From the NCBI RefSeq assembly GCF_030651915.1, contig NZ_JAUSBV010000005.1:310001-374000 (forward strand): a stretch of 64,000 nucleotides of DNA, in the 5' to 3' direction. The DNA comes from Parvibaculum sp. GTDB lineage: Bacteria > Pseudomonadota > Alphaproteobacteria > Parvibaculales > Parvibaculaceae. The translations under genes were made by a program, and so were the position numbers. Position 1 is the stretch's first letter. Each line of letters starts with the position of its first letter. Shown here one piece after another: positions 9,258-17,552 of this stretch. The notes beneath the pieces were generated by a model that did not search any database, was not told the origin of the DNA, and worked only from the letters and a program-made list of their open reading frames with translations.

Positions 9258-10483
9258 ATACGCGCATGCTCCCTGACAGCGGCCCCGATCAACATAAGCA
9301 GCCCATATGCTAACAGGCCACAGGCCAGAAACGACAGGATAATCAGCAACCGTTCCGGCTTGGATGGATCATCCGGCAAGGACGGTTCAACGAACGCCAC
9401 CAAGTAGGCCTGCTTGCGACCCGCGTCGGCGCGCGCCAATTCCAGTGCGGAAACGGTGGAGGTGTAGGCCGATCGCGCGAACTCCTCTTCGATGAGCAGA
9501 CGTTCATAGCCGGCCAGCAGATCCGAATAGGTCGTTCCCGGCAGGTCCTCGTTTCGTGTCAACCGGCCGCGCTCCGCCTGCATTTGCTGTTCGATGGCGG
9601 CAATGCGAGCCTTGACGCCTGCGATCTGTGCACTGTCCTCGCGCATATAGCTCCTGAGCGATGCCAACTCGGTCTTGTACCGCGACAACTCTCCTTCGAG
9701 GCTTGCAACGATGCCGCCGATGGCTTCGGCGGAACGCACCGGATCGAGATCACTGTGCTCCTCGCGGAATCTGTAGAGGGCCATGCGATTGTCTCTCAAT
9801 CTGTTTTCCGCCAGCTTCACTTCGTCGAGTGCGAATTGCAGCGCATCGGACCGCGACTCCTGAGAGATGCGATTGACCATGTCGTCGCTTATTTCGATGA
9901 TCGCCGCCGCAATCCGCTTGGCATCCTCAGGGCGATAGGCCTGGACGTCGAGGTGTACAACATTGGCGGTACTGTCGAAGTAGACGTCAATCCGGCTCAG
10001 ATAATATTGGAAAAACTCCTCGAAGCTGGCATCGGCGCTCAGCCGCGACCATATGTCTGCCTCCGGCGCCATATAGATCGATCGCAGATCGATGGCTTCA
10101 TCGATCTTCCGGGCGATTTCACGCGACTGGATGTATGCTTCAACGACATAGCCGTCGACGAGTCCCGTATTCGTGCCGCCGATCGACCCCAGCAGTCCGC
10201 CGACCGCCGTGGCAATTTGCGAATCAGCGGTCCGCACCGTCATTAACGACTGCGACACATAGCGATCCGATGCCCAGAACCCGTAATAGATGAAAGCCAG
10301 GGCCGTCGGCACAATCACCATGCATGCGAAAAGAATCTTCGAAACGCCGAGCTTTACAACGGCCGCAAGCTCGCGTTCGACGAATGGCCGTGCCCTCTGC
10401 CGGGTGAACTCGTTGAAGCGGTCCAACGGACCTCCGGGACGGACCAGCCGCTCGAATTGATCTTTGCCGAACGGAGAATTCAT
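9254..10483 (-). CDS. kpsE: Capsule export inner-membrane protein, KpsE/CtrB type (PCP-3)
   Basis: A 409-residue polysaccharide co-polymerase of the capsule-export class. A first membrane helix (ILFACMVIVPTALAFIYYGF, about 50-70) is followed by a periplasmic region with coiled-coil stretches (about 210-330, rich in ELASLRSYMRED-like heptads) and a second membrane helix near the C-terminus (LLIILSFLACGLLAYGLL). It bridges the KpsMT transporter to the outer-membrane KpsD. I chose the ATG at 10483 because AGAAGG lies about 8 bases upstream; a GTG three codons earlier would leave no spacer. ATGA overlaps join it to kpsT upstream and kpsD downstream. Confidence 0.92.
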   Translation of the reverse strand: MNSPFGKDQFERLVRPGGPLDRFNEFTRQRARPFVERELAAVVKLGVSKILFACMVIVPTALAFIYYGFWASDRYVSQSLMTVRTADSQIATAVGGLLGSIGGTNTGLVDGYVVEAYIQSREIARKIDEAIDLRSIYMAPEADIWSRLSADASFEEFFQYYLSRIDVYFDSTANVVHLDVQAYRPEDAKRIAAAIIEISDDMVNRISQESRSDALQFALDEVKLAENRLRDNRMALYRFREEHSDLDPVRSAEAIGGIVASLEGELSRYKTELASLRSYMREDSAQIAGVKARIAAIEQQMQAERGRLTRNEDLPGTTYSDLLAGYERLLIEEEFARSAYTSTVSALELARADAGRKQAYLVAFVEPSLPDDPSKPERLLIILSFLACGLLAYGLLMLIGAAVREHARI

Positions 10484-11139
10484 GGTGCGCACCTTCTCAT
10501 ATAAAAATCGATCGCATCTTCGATGTCGGCAAATGGCACCAGAACGCCGTCAAAGAGAACGAGGGCAATTTCGCAATACTCACGAATGGTGGCCTCACTA
10601 TGCGAAACCAGCAACATGCCCGCACCCTTCGATTGTTCGAGAAACACCTGGCGCGATTTGGCCCGGAAAAAGCGATCACCGGCGCCGATCGTTTCGTCGA
10701 TCAGGTAACAATCGAACTTGATAGCGAGACTGAGACCAAACGCCAAACGAGATTTCATGCCGCCGCTATAGGTCCGCACCGGCATATCGACATAGCTGCC
10801 GATTTCTGCAAAATCTTCGGTGAGGTCGAAGGTTTTCTCGTAGTCGACGCCATAAAGCCGCGCGACAAAAGAGATGTTTTCCCGTGCCGTCAGGTCGCCG
10901 TGAAAGCCGCCGGCATAGCCAAGAGGCCATGACAGGCGGGCGTTCTCGCGTACGATCATGCCCGACGACGGTTGATCCACACCCGCCACCATGTTGAGCA
11001 GAGTCGATTTTCCTGCACCATTCCGACCGAGCACACCGACACGCTTGTCGGTCGGAATCGAAAGTCGAGTTTCGCGCAGCACCTGGCGAACGCCGACATC
11101 GGTGTTGAAATGTTTTTCGACGTCGATCAGGTGAATCAT
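10480..11139 (-). CDS. kpsT: Capsule ABC transporter ATPase, KpsT/CtrD type
   Basis: A 219-residue ATP-binding subunit, the usual KpsT size. Walker A GRNGAGKS is at 38-45, the signature YSGGM at 124-128 and Walker B CYLIDE at 144-149, with a final switch histidine in VSHSEATI. It energises export of lipid-linked capsule across the inner membrane with the permease encoded just upstream. The ATG at 11139 overlaps the permease stop (ATGA); a longer frame reaches 11208 but would lie inside the permease gene and adds no conserved sequence. The family normally works as a KpsM2-KpsT2 complex. Confidence 0.94.
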   Translation of the reverse strand: MIHLIDVEKHFNTDVGVRQVLRETRLSIPTDKRVGVLGRNGAGKSTLLNMVAGVDQPSSGMIVRENARLSWPLGYAGGFHGDLTARENISFVARLYGVDYEKTFDLTEDFAEIGSYVDMPVRTYSGGMKSRLAFGLSLAIKFDCYLIDETIGAGDRFFRAKSRQVFLEQSKGAGMLLVSHSEATIREYCEIALVLFDGVLVPFADIEDAIDFYMRRCAP

Positions 11140-13013
11140 CGATCCAGAACCCGGCTTCGAAGTGCGCGATCCGCAAGCAACCCAAGCGCGAGGATGGCCA
11201 CAGCCCAACTGAATGCATAAACGATGTCCACGCGGGTGCCGCCCATCAGAGGATTGAAATTACCTCTCACGCCATCGACAAAATGCAAAAGGGGATTATA
11301 GGCCATGTACTGCGCGACCGACGCCGGCATCATGTCGAGCGTAAAGAAAACGCCCGAGGTGATGTAGAGCAGACGGTTCAGCCCATCCATGATGTTCTTT
11401 ATCGATTCGACAAACACAGCCAGAGATCCGAGCGCGAGCCCCGCTCCAATGCCGAATATCCAGAGGCCGAACAGATTGACCAGTACCGACAATGCACTAC
11501 CGAACGTGTATTTGTCCACGAACACATAGATGAAGGTGACGAACAGGATCAGAACGAAGATGTGCGTAAAGAGCTCAAGAATGCTCCTGGCAAAGAATAT
11601 ATCCATCGGCTGCACGCGCGAATGGTTCAAGAGCGGCCGGTTCTGCTTCAGCGCATTCGTCAACTGATTGTAGGTCTTGAGATAGACGAACAAAGGGACC
11701 ACGCCGGTCGTCACAAACAGGACCATATTCATGCCCAGAGAATCGCGGGCGCGGATGAAGTAGAAAATGAGGGAGATGACGAGCACGTGCATCATCGGCT
11801 CCAGGACTGCCCACAGATAGCCGAGTTCGTGTCGCCCGAACCTGGCCATCATCTCGCGGAGCATCAGGGTTCGCACCGAATGCGATAGCCGCTTGATGGC
11901 CGTTAACGGGTTTCCGCGCGCTGCCAGCGTTTCGGGCGTCCAGCGCGGCACAAATTCGGCCGGCATGTTCGACATGATCTTCTTGACTTCAGGATCCTGA
12001 AGAACGTCCTGTCTTTTCCCGCGCTTCTTTCTGGGTGTCCCGGGCGGCACCGCCTCCGGCATGTCGTCGGCGCCAGCATTGCGCAGCCGTGCAAGCAATT
12101 CGCGCCGCTCGTTCTCATACTCGGAGGCAGCGCCTATTTCCTTCAGAATTCGACGCGCTTCCTTGTCACGGCCGCCTTTGACAAGGCAACGAGACAGGAG
12201 GATCTTGCCCTCGACCCATGCATCATCAAGGGCGAGCTGCGCTTCAAGCCGCGTAATTGCCGGCGCGATACGACCTTCGCGGTAGGCACATCGAGCGGCG
12301 ATCCGCCCGAGCACTATATCATTCGGGTCAAGACGGATGCCGCCTTCGGCCGTCGCTCGTGCCTTTTGCCACTCGCCATCTTCGAAATACGCTTCCGCAA
12401 GGAGGCGTGTTCGCGCGGCCGTTGCCCCCAACATACGGTTGGCCTGCTCGGCCCACTGAATGACCAGATCTTTCCGGCCCTCTCGATGTGAAATGCGCAA
12501 CGCCGCCGCCACTTCGCGTTCGCTCACCTGATCGAATTTGAGATGCTCATCAAATAGCGCCAACGCAATGGCGGTCTGCCCGGCCATCGCCCGCAATCGG
12601 GCTTCGATCAACGCAATCCCATGTCTTTGGCCCGCAGGCGCTTCCCGGCGAGCAGCGTCGAGAATTTCAGCGGCCGGCTCAATTTCGCGACACAGAGCCA
12701 GAAAGACGCCGCGCAAATAGAGTGCGCGCCAGCCGCGATATCCCTGTTTCCAAACCTGTTCCGTCAGTTCGAGGCCGAGACGGTAACGCCGTCGCGCAAC
12801 CAGTTCGCCGCAGAGCCACCACAAACTCTCGAACGGCGGAATAAATGGTGTCTCGCCTTCAAGTGCCGTCACGGCAATCGCGATGGCAGCATCTTCCTCG
12901 CCAGCCGCATAGGCCCGCGAGAACTCTTCCGCCTGAACGGAACGCGACGATTGGTCGACAACGCTCAAACTCACCGGATAGATCCGCCTGTCTCTCGTGA
13001 GCATGGCCGGCAT
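11136..13013 (-). CDS. kpsM: Capsule ABC permease KpsM with a large N-terminal TPR-like extension
   Basis: A 625-residue fusion. Residues about 375-625 are an ABC-2 permease of the KpsM/CtrC type: the amphipathic LMLREMMARFGRHELGYLW, then about six membrane helices starting with MHVLVISLIFYFI. A normal KpsM is about 260 residues and is covered by this part alone. Residues about 25-300 are helical, Ala/Arg/Leu-rich and look like degenerate TPR or Sel1-type repeats (AYFEDGEWQKARATAEGGI, RCAYREGRIAPAITRLEAQL). A basic linker (PRKKRGKRQD) joins the two. The N-terminal part should be cytosolic, where it could dock glycosyltransferases or KpsS to the exporter; that is inference. The stop overlaps the kpsT start. 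The start is not certain: an ATG three codons later is equally good. Confidence 0.88.
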   Translation of the reverse strand: MPAMLTRDRRIYPVSLSVVDQSSRSVQAEEFSRAYAAGEEDAAIAIAVTALEGETPFIPPFESLWWLCGELVARRRYRLGLELTEQVWKQGYRGWRALYLRGVFLALCREIEPAAEILDAARREAPAGQRHGIALIEARLRAMAGQTAIALALFDEHLKFDQVSEREVAAALRISHREGRKDLVIQWAEQANRMLGATAARTRLLAEAYFEDGEWQKARATAEGGIRLDPNDIVLGRIAARCAYREGRIAPAITRLEAQLALDDAWVEGKILLSRCLVKGGRDKEARRILKEIGAASEYENERRELLARLRNAGADDMPEAVPPGTPRKKRGKRQDVLQDPEVKKIMSNMPAEFVPRWTPETLAARGNPLTAIKRLSHSVRTLMLREMMARFGRHELGYLWAVLEPMMHVLVISLIFYFIRARDSLGMNMVLFVTTGVVPLFVYLKTYNQLTNALKQNRPLLNHSRVQPMDIFFARSILELFTHIFVLILFVTFIYVFVDKYTFGSALSVLVNLFGLWIFGIGAGLALGSLAVFVESIKNIMDGLNRLLYITSGVFFTLDMMPASVAQYMAYNPLLHFVDGVRGNFNPLMGGTRVDIVYAFSWAVAILALGLLADRALRSRVLDR

Positions 13014-13106
13014 ACCGCCGGCTGCTCACACTTCCCATTGGCCATCAGCATACGATGCACCCTCGTCCCGGCGCGAATACGGCGGATCGGCCCGCGGCAA
13101 GCGCCG

Positions 13107-14447
13107 TCAAAGGCGGCCAGCCGTAACAATCGACTGCGGCGCGTTGTCCGGCGCCGGCACCTGATCGGCCACGACCACCCTGCTTCGATGGCCGTGTATC
13201 ACCACATCGGACGCCACGTTCGCGACTGTATCGACGCGATCCTGTCCGACCGCCTCGAATCTAGCGATCGCATTTGCGACGGCAAGCCGAATTCCCATCG
13301 GCGTGTAATAGTCGCCATTGATCATGCTCCGCGTCAAAAGCTGCCGCCGAAAATCCGCAAACAACCCCTTGTCGGGCGTCGTCGCCGATGACCAGAACTG
13401 GTCCAGTCCTCCCTGGAACGTCAGCCCCGGCCTGTCGAAAATGGCCGTGCCAAGGCAAATCAAGGGGCATCCAAGACCAAGCGCAGTCAGACCGACCGTG
13501 CTGTTCAACGTCACAACGCCCCGCGCGCTGCCGATCAGCGCCTGCAGGTCGCCCCCGTCGACGTAGTCAACCCTGTCCGATATGCCGTACCGACCAGCGA
13601 GCATGCGAACCCGCCGACGAAAATTGGTCCAACCATTGTCGAGTGGATGGGCCTTGACGACGAGCCGACACGGCGCAGGCATGTGAGACGCGAAGCTGCT
13701 TATTACATATTCCAGCGCCGACGTCATATCGGGGTGGGAAGAATGCAGCCGCACCTGCGAATCGCTGTCGAGCTGCATTGGAAAGACAAAATAGGGATCA
13801 CGTCCCTTTGCAAGACAATCGACCGTCCGCCTGGCTTGCCGACCGCGGAACGGCAGGGTGACCAGCCGACGCACCCATGTCGCATACTCCGCCCAAATCG
13901 GAAATGGGCGGTGCGTTCGGTATTTGGGATAGCGCAGCCATCCCAGATAATTCCATATCTGCCATTGGAAATCATAGATGACGCGGCGACGCATGGCCGA
14001 CTCGAGAGAGACGAAGCCCGGTTCGTCCGGCACGTCACCATCGCCATGACCGGAAAGCAAAGACGGATCGCGCAGCAATGGCGAATAACCGTTGATCCCG
14101 CCCTCTTCCAAAGTGAGCCAGTGCGGGCGAATATAACCCTCTTCGAACACCCAGGTACGGCACACCATCCCATCGATCGCATCTATGATTGCGCGATGAA
14201 GCGGACGGCAGTCATTGTGCATGATGATGTCGGAGACACCCTCCGCGACAATCAGGTCGCGTGCAAAAGCTGCAAAGTCGTCCGGCGCGCCGCGATAGTC
14301 GACGGCATTCCAGTCACCCCAGAAGAAACGGTCGCCGCCGCATAGGTTGATGCGCCTGACATGGTAACCGCGATCGACCAATGCATGTCCGAGCGCCAGA
14401 AAGAAATGGCTACTGTTTCCCTGAAGAAAGAGGAAGACACGGCTCAT
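13107..14447 (-). CDS. kpsS: Capsule polysaccharide biosynthesis protein, KpsS/LipB type
   Basis: A 446-residue member of the Capsule_synth family. The N-terminus shows the family pattern of an opening LFLQGNSSHFFLALGHAL, NDCRPLHRAIIDA and the hallmark FEEGYIRPHWLTLEEGG. Known KpsS and KpsC enzymes are Kdo transferases that build the poly-Kdo linker on phosphatidylglycerol, joining capsule to lipid. No separate KpsC is present in this window, so either this enzyme does the job alone or KpsC lies elsewhere. In rhizobia the cluster gene rkpJ belongs to this family. The start overlaps the preceding sulfatase-like gene by four bases, and 93 bases separate its stop from the permease start, the largest gap in this part of the operon. 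Confidence 0.88.
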   Translation of the reverse strand: MSRVFLFLQGNSSHFFLALGHALVDRGYHVRRINLCGGDRFFWGDWNAVDYRGAPDDFAAFARDLIVAEGVSDIIMHNDCRPLHRAIIDAIDGMVCRTWVFEEGYIRPHWLTLEEGGINGYSPLLRDPSLLSGHGDGDVPDEPGFVSLESAMRRRVIYDFQWQIWNYLGWLRYPKYRTHRPFPIWAEYATWVRRLVTLPFRGRQARRTVDCLAKGRDPYFVFPMQLDSDSQVRLHSSHPDMTSALEYVISSFASHMPAPCRLVVKAHPLDNGWTNFRRRVRMLAGRYGISDRVDYVDGGDLQALIGSARGVVTLNSTVGLTALGLGCPLICLGTAIFDRPGLTFQGGLDQFWSSATTPDKGLFADFRRQLLTRSMINGDYYTPMGIRLAVANAIARFEAVGQDRVDTVANVASDVVIHGHRSRVVVADQVPAPDNAPQSIVTAGRL

Positions 14448-16111
14448 CGAGACTCTCCCGCGCGCCTTTCATCTCTCCTGTCGTCGCTACCTTGCTCCGG
14501 CACATCGCGTTCATTCTTTGCCAAAGCTCTTGCATCGGCATCGGTCAACGCCACAGCTACGGTTTCGAGCAAGAGACGGTTCAGCGCATCGGCGCTGACA
14601 TTCACGGCGCGCGTGTCGCTCCGCGCCCTCTTGCGCCAGACAAAATAGTCGGTCCGGGGATCATCGTAACCGATCGTCCGGAACGCGTTGGGCAAGCTTG
14701 GCAGATGATCTCCGTAGAAACAAAAAACCGCGTCTCCTTTCATCTCCTGCAAAACTTTCCTTAGCCGTCCAATCATCTTGTCGGCGTTCTGGAGATGACT
14801 GAGATACTGCAAAACAGCTTTTGACCGGACGGGCGCCGCCGCACGAATTTCCTCCGGCACTTCAATGCGCGGTTTCGCCCATGGACCGTGATTTTCCATC
14901 GTTATCGCGAATACGAAGAGAGGCTGCGTTGTTTCCTTGAGAAGCGTTTCGATTTTCGTCGCTACGGCGGCATCCGACGTATAGGGCCCTATGCGGTCTG
15001 CCTCTTCAAACGCGGCTATGTCGATGAATTCGTCAAACCCGAGATGCGGATAAGCTTTATCACGCCGGAAGAAAGACTTGTGGAAGGGATGAATACAAAC
15101 AGTGCGGTATCCGATGCTCTGCAGGTAGGATGCAATCGTCCATACCGGTTTAGCGCAATAGCCGAGATATGGGTTGAAGCGATCGACACCCATCGCCTCG
15201 TCCGGAATGCCGGAAAGGAAAGCGAACTCGGTTCTGAGCGTATTTGCACCCCAGGCCGGGACGCGTAGCTGCCCACAGTATCGCGCCTCTGCAGCCATGC
15301 GGTCGAAGTGCTTCAGAAATCCGGTTGGTGCCTGCGCCATGATGCGGCGTGCATCGAAGAACGACTCGCTCTGCACCACGACCACAGAAGGTCGCGAATT
15401 GGATCGCCCGAAAGGCCGCGCGCGATCCTCGTCCTCATTCTTCTGCGAACGCGCGGTCGCCTCTTCGCTTTCACCGGCTATCAAGAAATAGAAGATCAGC
15501 GTCGTTACGAGGCTCAGCTTGTCAACGTCTTCCTTGACGTCGGTCGACGGCCCGAATTCCTTCAGAATTTGCCTGAATTCGTTTCTGAGCGGCCCTCGTG
15601 TGATGGCATAGATTGCGCCGAAGAAGACCAGACTATAGGCAAGTGTCGGCATCCATTCGGTGGCCTCGTCTCTCCTGAGAATCGGCGCCTCGAAGATCAA
15701 GCCCGCTGCGATCGCCAATGCGCCGGCGAAAATCACAGCCGCCACTTTCAATGGGCCGATATAGGTCACATACAGGCGCGGATGGGCGATCGCCTGACGC
15801 AGCAAGGCAAAATCGGAATAGACGAGCGGCTCGCGAAGTTCGCGGACCTTGGCGTTGTTGACGACGACAATGCCGAGAAAGACGATGATGACAAAAGCCG
15901 CCGAGAAAACCGGCCGGTAGGTCACCATGAGAATTGAAACATAAAACAGAATCAGCGGCATCGCCGCGAGCAGGCCGACCCTGTGCAGGATCGGCGTTCG
16001 ACGCCGCTGCGGTCTGACAAAACGCTCAAGGATCAACACTGCGGCAAGGGCCGTGAAAAGCCCGGCAAGACCGGCGATCATCGAACGTCCCCCGTGGAAG
16101 CCAAAAAACAC
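14444..16111 (-). CDS. Membrane-anchored LTA-synthase-like sulfatase/phosphotransferase
   Basis: A 555-residue alkaline-phosphatase-superfamily enzyme of the LtaS/OpgB branch. Residues 1-210 contain about five membrane helices, and the periplasmic catalytic domain runs from about 240. Metal and catalytic residues are recognisable: Glu249 in ESFFD, the presumed nucleophile Thr291 in GANTLRTEF, then MENHGPW and FCFYGDHLP for the distal metal site. The branch moves phosphoglycerol or phosphoethanolamine from phospholipids to glycans. In this operon it may decorate the capsule or its lipid. A similar membrane protein (rkpI) follows rkpH in rhizobial K-antigen clusters, as far as I recall. It starts directly after the SDR stop; an alternative start is Met11. 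Confidence 0.83.
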   Translation of the reverse strand: MFFGFHGGRSMIAGLAGLFTALAAVLILERFVRPQRRRTPILHRVGLLAAMPLILFYVSILMVTYRPVFSAAFVIIVFLGIVVVNNAKVRELREPLVYSDFALLRQAIAHPRLYVTYIGPLKVAAVIFAGALAIAAGLIFEAPILRRDEATEWMPTLAYSLVFFGAIYAITRGPLRNEFRQILKEFGPSTDVKEDVDKLSLVTTLIFYFLIAGESEEATARSQKNEDEDRARPFGRSNSRPSVVVVQSESFFDARRIMAQAPTGFLKHFDRMAAEARYCGQLRVPAWGANTLRTEFAFLSGIPDEAMGVDRFNPYLGYCAKPVWTIASYLQSIGYRTVCIHPFHKSFFRRDKAYPHLGFDEFIDIAAFEEADRIGPYTSDAAVATKIETLLKETTQPLFVFAITMENHGPWAKPRIEVPEEIRAAAPVRSKAVLQYLSHLQNADKMIGRLRKVLQEMKGDAVFCFYGDHLPSLPNAFRTIGYDDPRTDYFVWRKRARSDTRAVNVSADALNRLLLETVAVALTDADARALAKNERDVPEQGSDDRRDERRAGESR

Positions 16112-16930
16112 CTAACCCAGACGATCAGTATTGGCCCCCTGGCGGGAAATCGTAAAAGCAAAGGCGGGCAGGATCAAGCGCACAAGCCACTCTGGCAAGA
16201 TGTTGAGACAACGAATTCCGATAGCAAAAACAACGGGGTAGGCAATTCTGGCCTTGTTCCGCGCCAGACCGGCCTTGATCTTGAGGGCGGCCTCGGCCGG
16301 CGAGATCTGGAATGGCTTCGGGCCGCTCAACCGCCCGCTCATATCGGTTTCGACATAGCCCAGTGTCGCAATACTCAGCCTGACCCCTTTCGGGGCAAGC
16401 AGATGCCGGAGCGCCAAAACATAAGTCTCCAAGCCGGCCTTGGAGGCGCTGTAGGCGGGGCTGAAGGGCAAGGGTGCAAGCGCCGCAAGCGAGCCGATAC
16501 CGGCGATCTGACCCCGCCCCCGAGCGACCATCAGCTCGGCGACCGGCGCAATTGTCCGCAGCGCACCCATGAAATTGGTTTCGGCGGCACGCCGCGCCGT
16601 ATCCCAGGGTTCAAGGCCGTCGACGTCCGAAATGCCGGATGTGACGCCGGCATTCGCGATCAGCAGATCGATCGGGTGTGCCGCGTCGAAGGTCCGCAAA
16701 ACCTCTTCGATTTCCGGCGTGGTGACGTCGGCCAGGAGGATTGCGGCTTCTGCGCCTTTTGCCCGGCAGGCGTCGGCGACCCGGCGGAGCTTGTCTTCAT
16801 CGCGCCCGACCAGCCCGAGCGTAACCCCTTGCGCGGCATAGGCATTCGCCAAAGCGGCACCGATCCCGCCGCCGGCGCCCGTGATGACCACAACATCTGG
16901 CTTGTCCAATGGGCGCCTCCAGATCGCCAC
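16112..16930 (-). CDS. Short-chain dehydrogenase/reductase, RkpH-like
   Basis: A 272-residue classical SDR. The nucleotide loop TGAGGGIG (17-24), an NAG motif and a catalytic YSASK are all present. The C-terminus is hydrophobic (LPEWLVRLILPAFAF), as in membrane-associated ketosphingosine-reductase-like SDRs. In rhizobial capsule clusters rkpH occupies this place next to the oxoamine synthase rkpG. A reasonable role is to reduce the 2-amino-ketone made by the oxoamine synthase to an amino alcohol; this is inferred from pathway logic. It sits without spacing between the GNAT gene and the sulfatase-like gene, so the three are surely co-transcribed. Confidence 0.87.
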   Translation of the reverse strand: MAIWRRPLDKPDVVVITGAGGGIGAALANAYAAQGVTLGLVGRDEDKLRRVADACRAKGAEAAILLADVTTPEIEEVLRTFDAAHPIDLLIANAGVTSGISDVDGLEPWDTARRAAETNFMGALRTIAPVAELMVARGRGQIAGIGSLAALAPLPFSPAYSASKAGLETYVLALRHLLAPKGVRLSIATLGYVETDMSGRLSGPKPFQISPAEAALKIKAGLARNKARIAYPVVFAIGIRCLNILPEWLVRLILPAFAFTISRQGANTDRLG

Positions 16931-17530
16931 TCAGGCAACCGGACACTGAAGCAGCAGCATCGGCGCGTCATGCCGCAATTTGGCGGTTCGCGGTATCTCG
17001 ACCTTGTCGACGCATTCGAAGCCGCGCGCGTTGTAGAGGCTCAGCGCCGTCTCGTTGTCGCCCCAGGCATGCAGCGTCATGCTGGTGCAGCCGGCGCCTT
17101 GGGCGAGTTCGGCGGCAAAATCCAGCAAAAGGCCGCCGACACCCTGGCCGCGCACGGATTCATCGACCGCCAGCGTATTGATATAGAGGCTTCCCGGAAC
17201 ATGCTCTTCGAACAAGGGCCGCACGGGATCGAGACGATCGGGCGTCAAAACGCTGTAGGCGAGTTCGGGCAGCCCGACCTGTTCGGCGGGAAATGCGATC
17301 AGACAACCGACGACACGGTTGTCGGATTCGACAAGATAGGCGTTCTCGAAATGATAAGGGCTTTCGGCATCGCCGACGCCAAGGGCCAGCGCATCGCGCG
17401 CCGTCAGCCCGGGATAGGCGTCGTCGAACAGATATTCGAACAACCCCTCCCCCGCCATCAGTAGAAACCGGACGAGATCGTCGAGATCCGTCGCGGTTCC
17501 AAGTCTCACATCCATGCCCAATGTCTTCAC
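16931..17530 (-). CDS. GNAT family N-acetyltransferase
   Basis: A 199-residue GNAT protein. The acetyl-CoA pyrophosphate loop is clear in SVRGQGVGGLLLDFA (motif A, about 125-140), followed by the usual motif B near the C-terminus (ALSLYNARGFECVDKVEI). Its stop abuts the SDR start, so it belongs to the capsule operon. It could acetylate an amino sugar or the amino group of the putative lipid. It also resembles general small-molecule acetyltransferases, and the substrate cannot be assigned. Met6 is an alternative start. Confidence 0.82.
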   Translation of the reverse strand: MKTLGMDVRLGTATDLDDLVRFLLMAGEGLFEYLFDDAYPGLTARDALALGVGDAESPYHFENAYLVESDNRVVGCLIAFPAEQVGLPELAYSVLTPDRLDPVRPLFEEHVPGSLYINTLAVDESVRGQGVGGLLLDFAAELAQGAGCTSMTLHAWGDNETALSLYNARGFECVDKVEIPRTAKLRHDAPMLLLQCPVA

Positions 17531-17552
17531 CCCGTTGCAGAAAATGCGGTTG

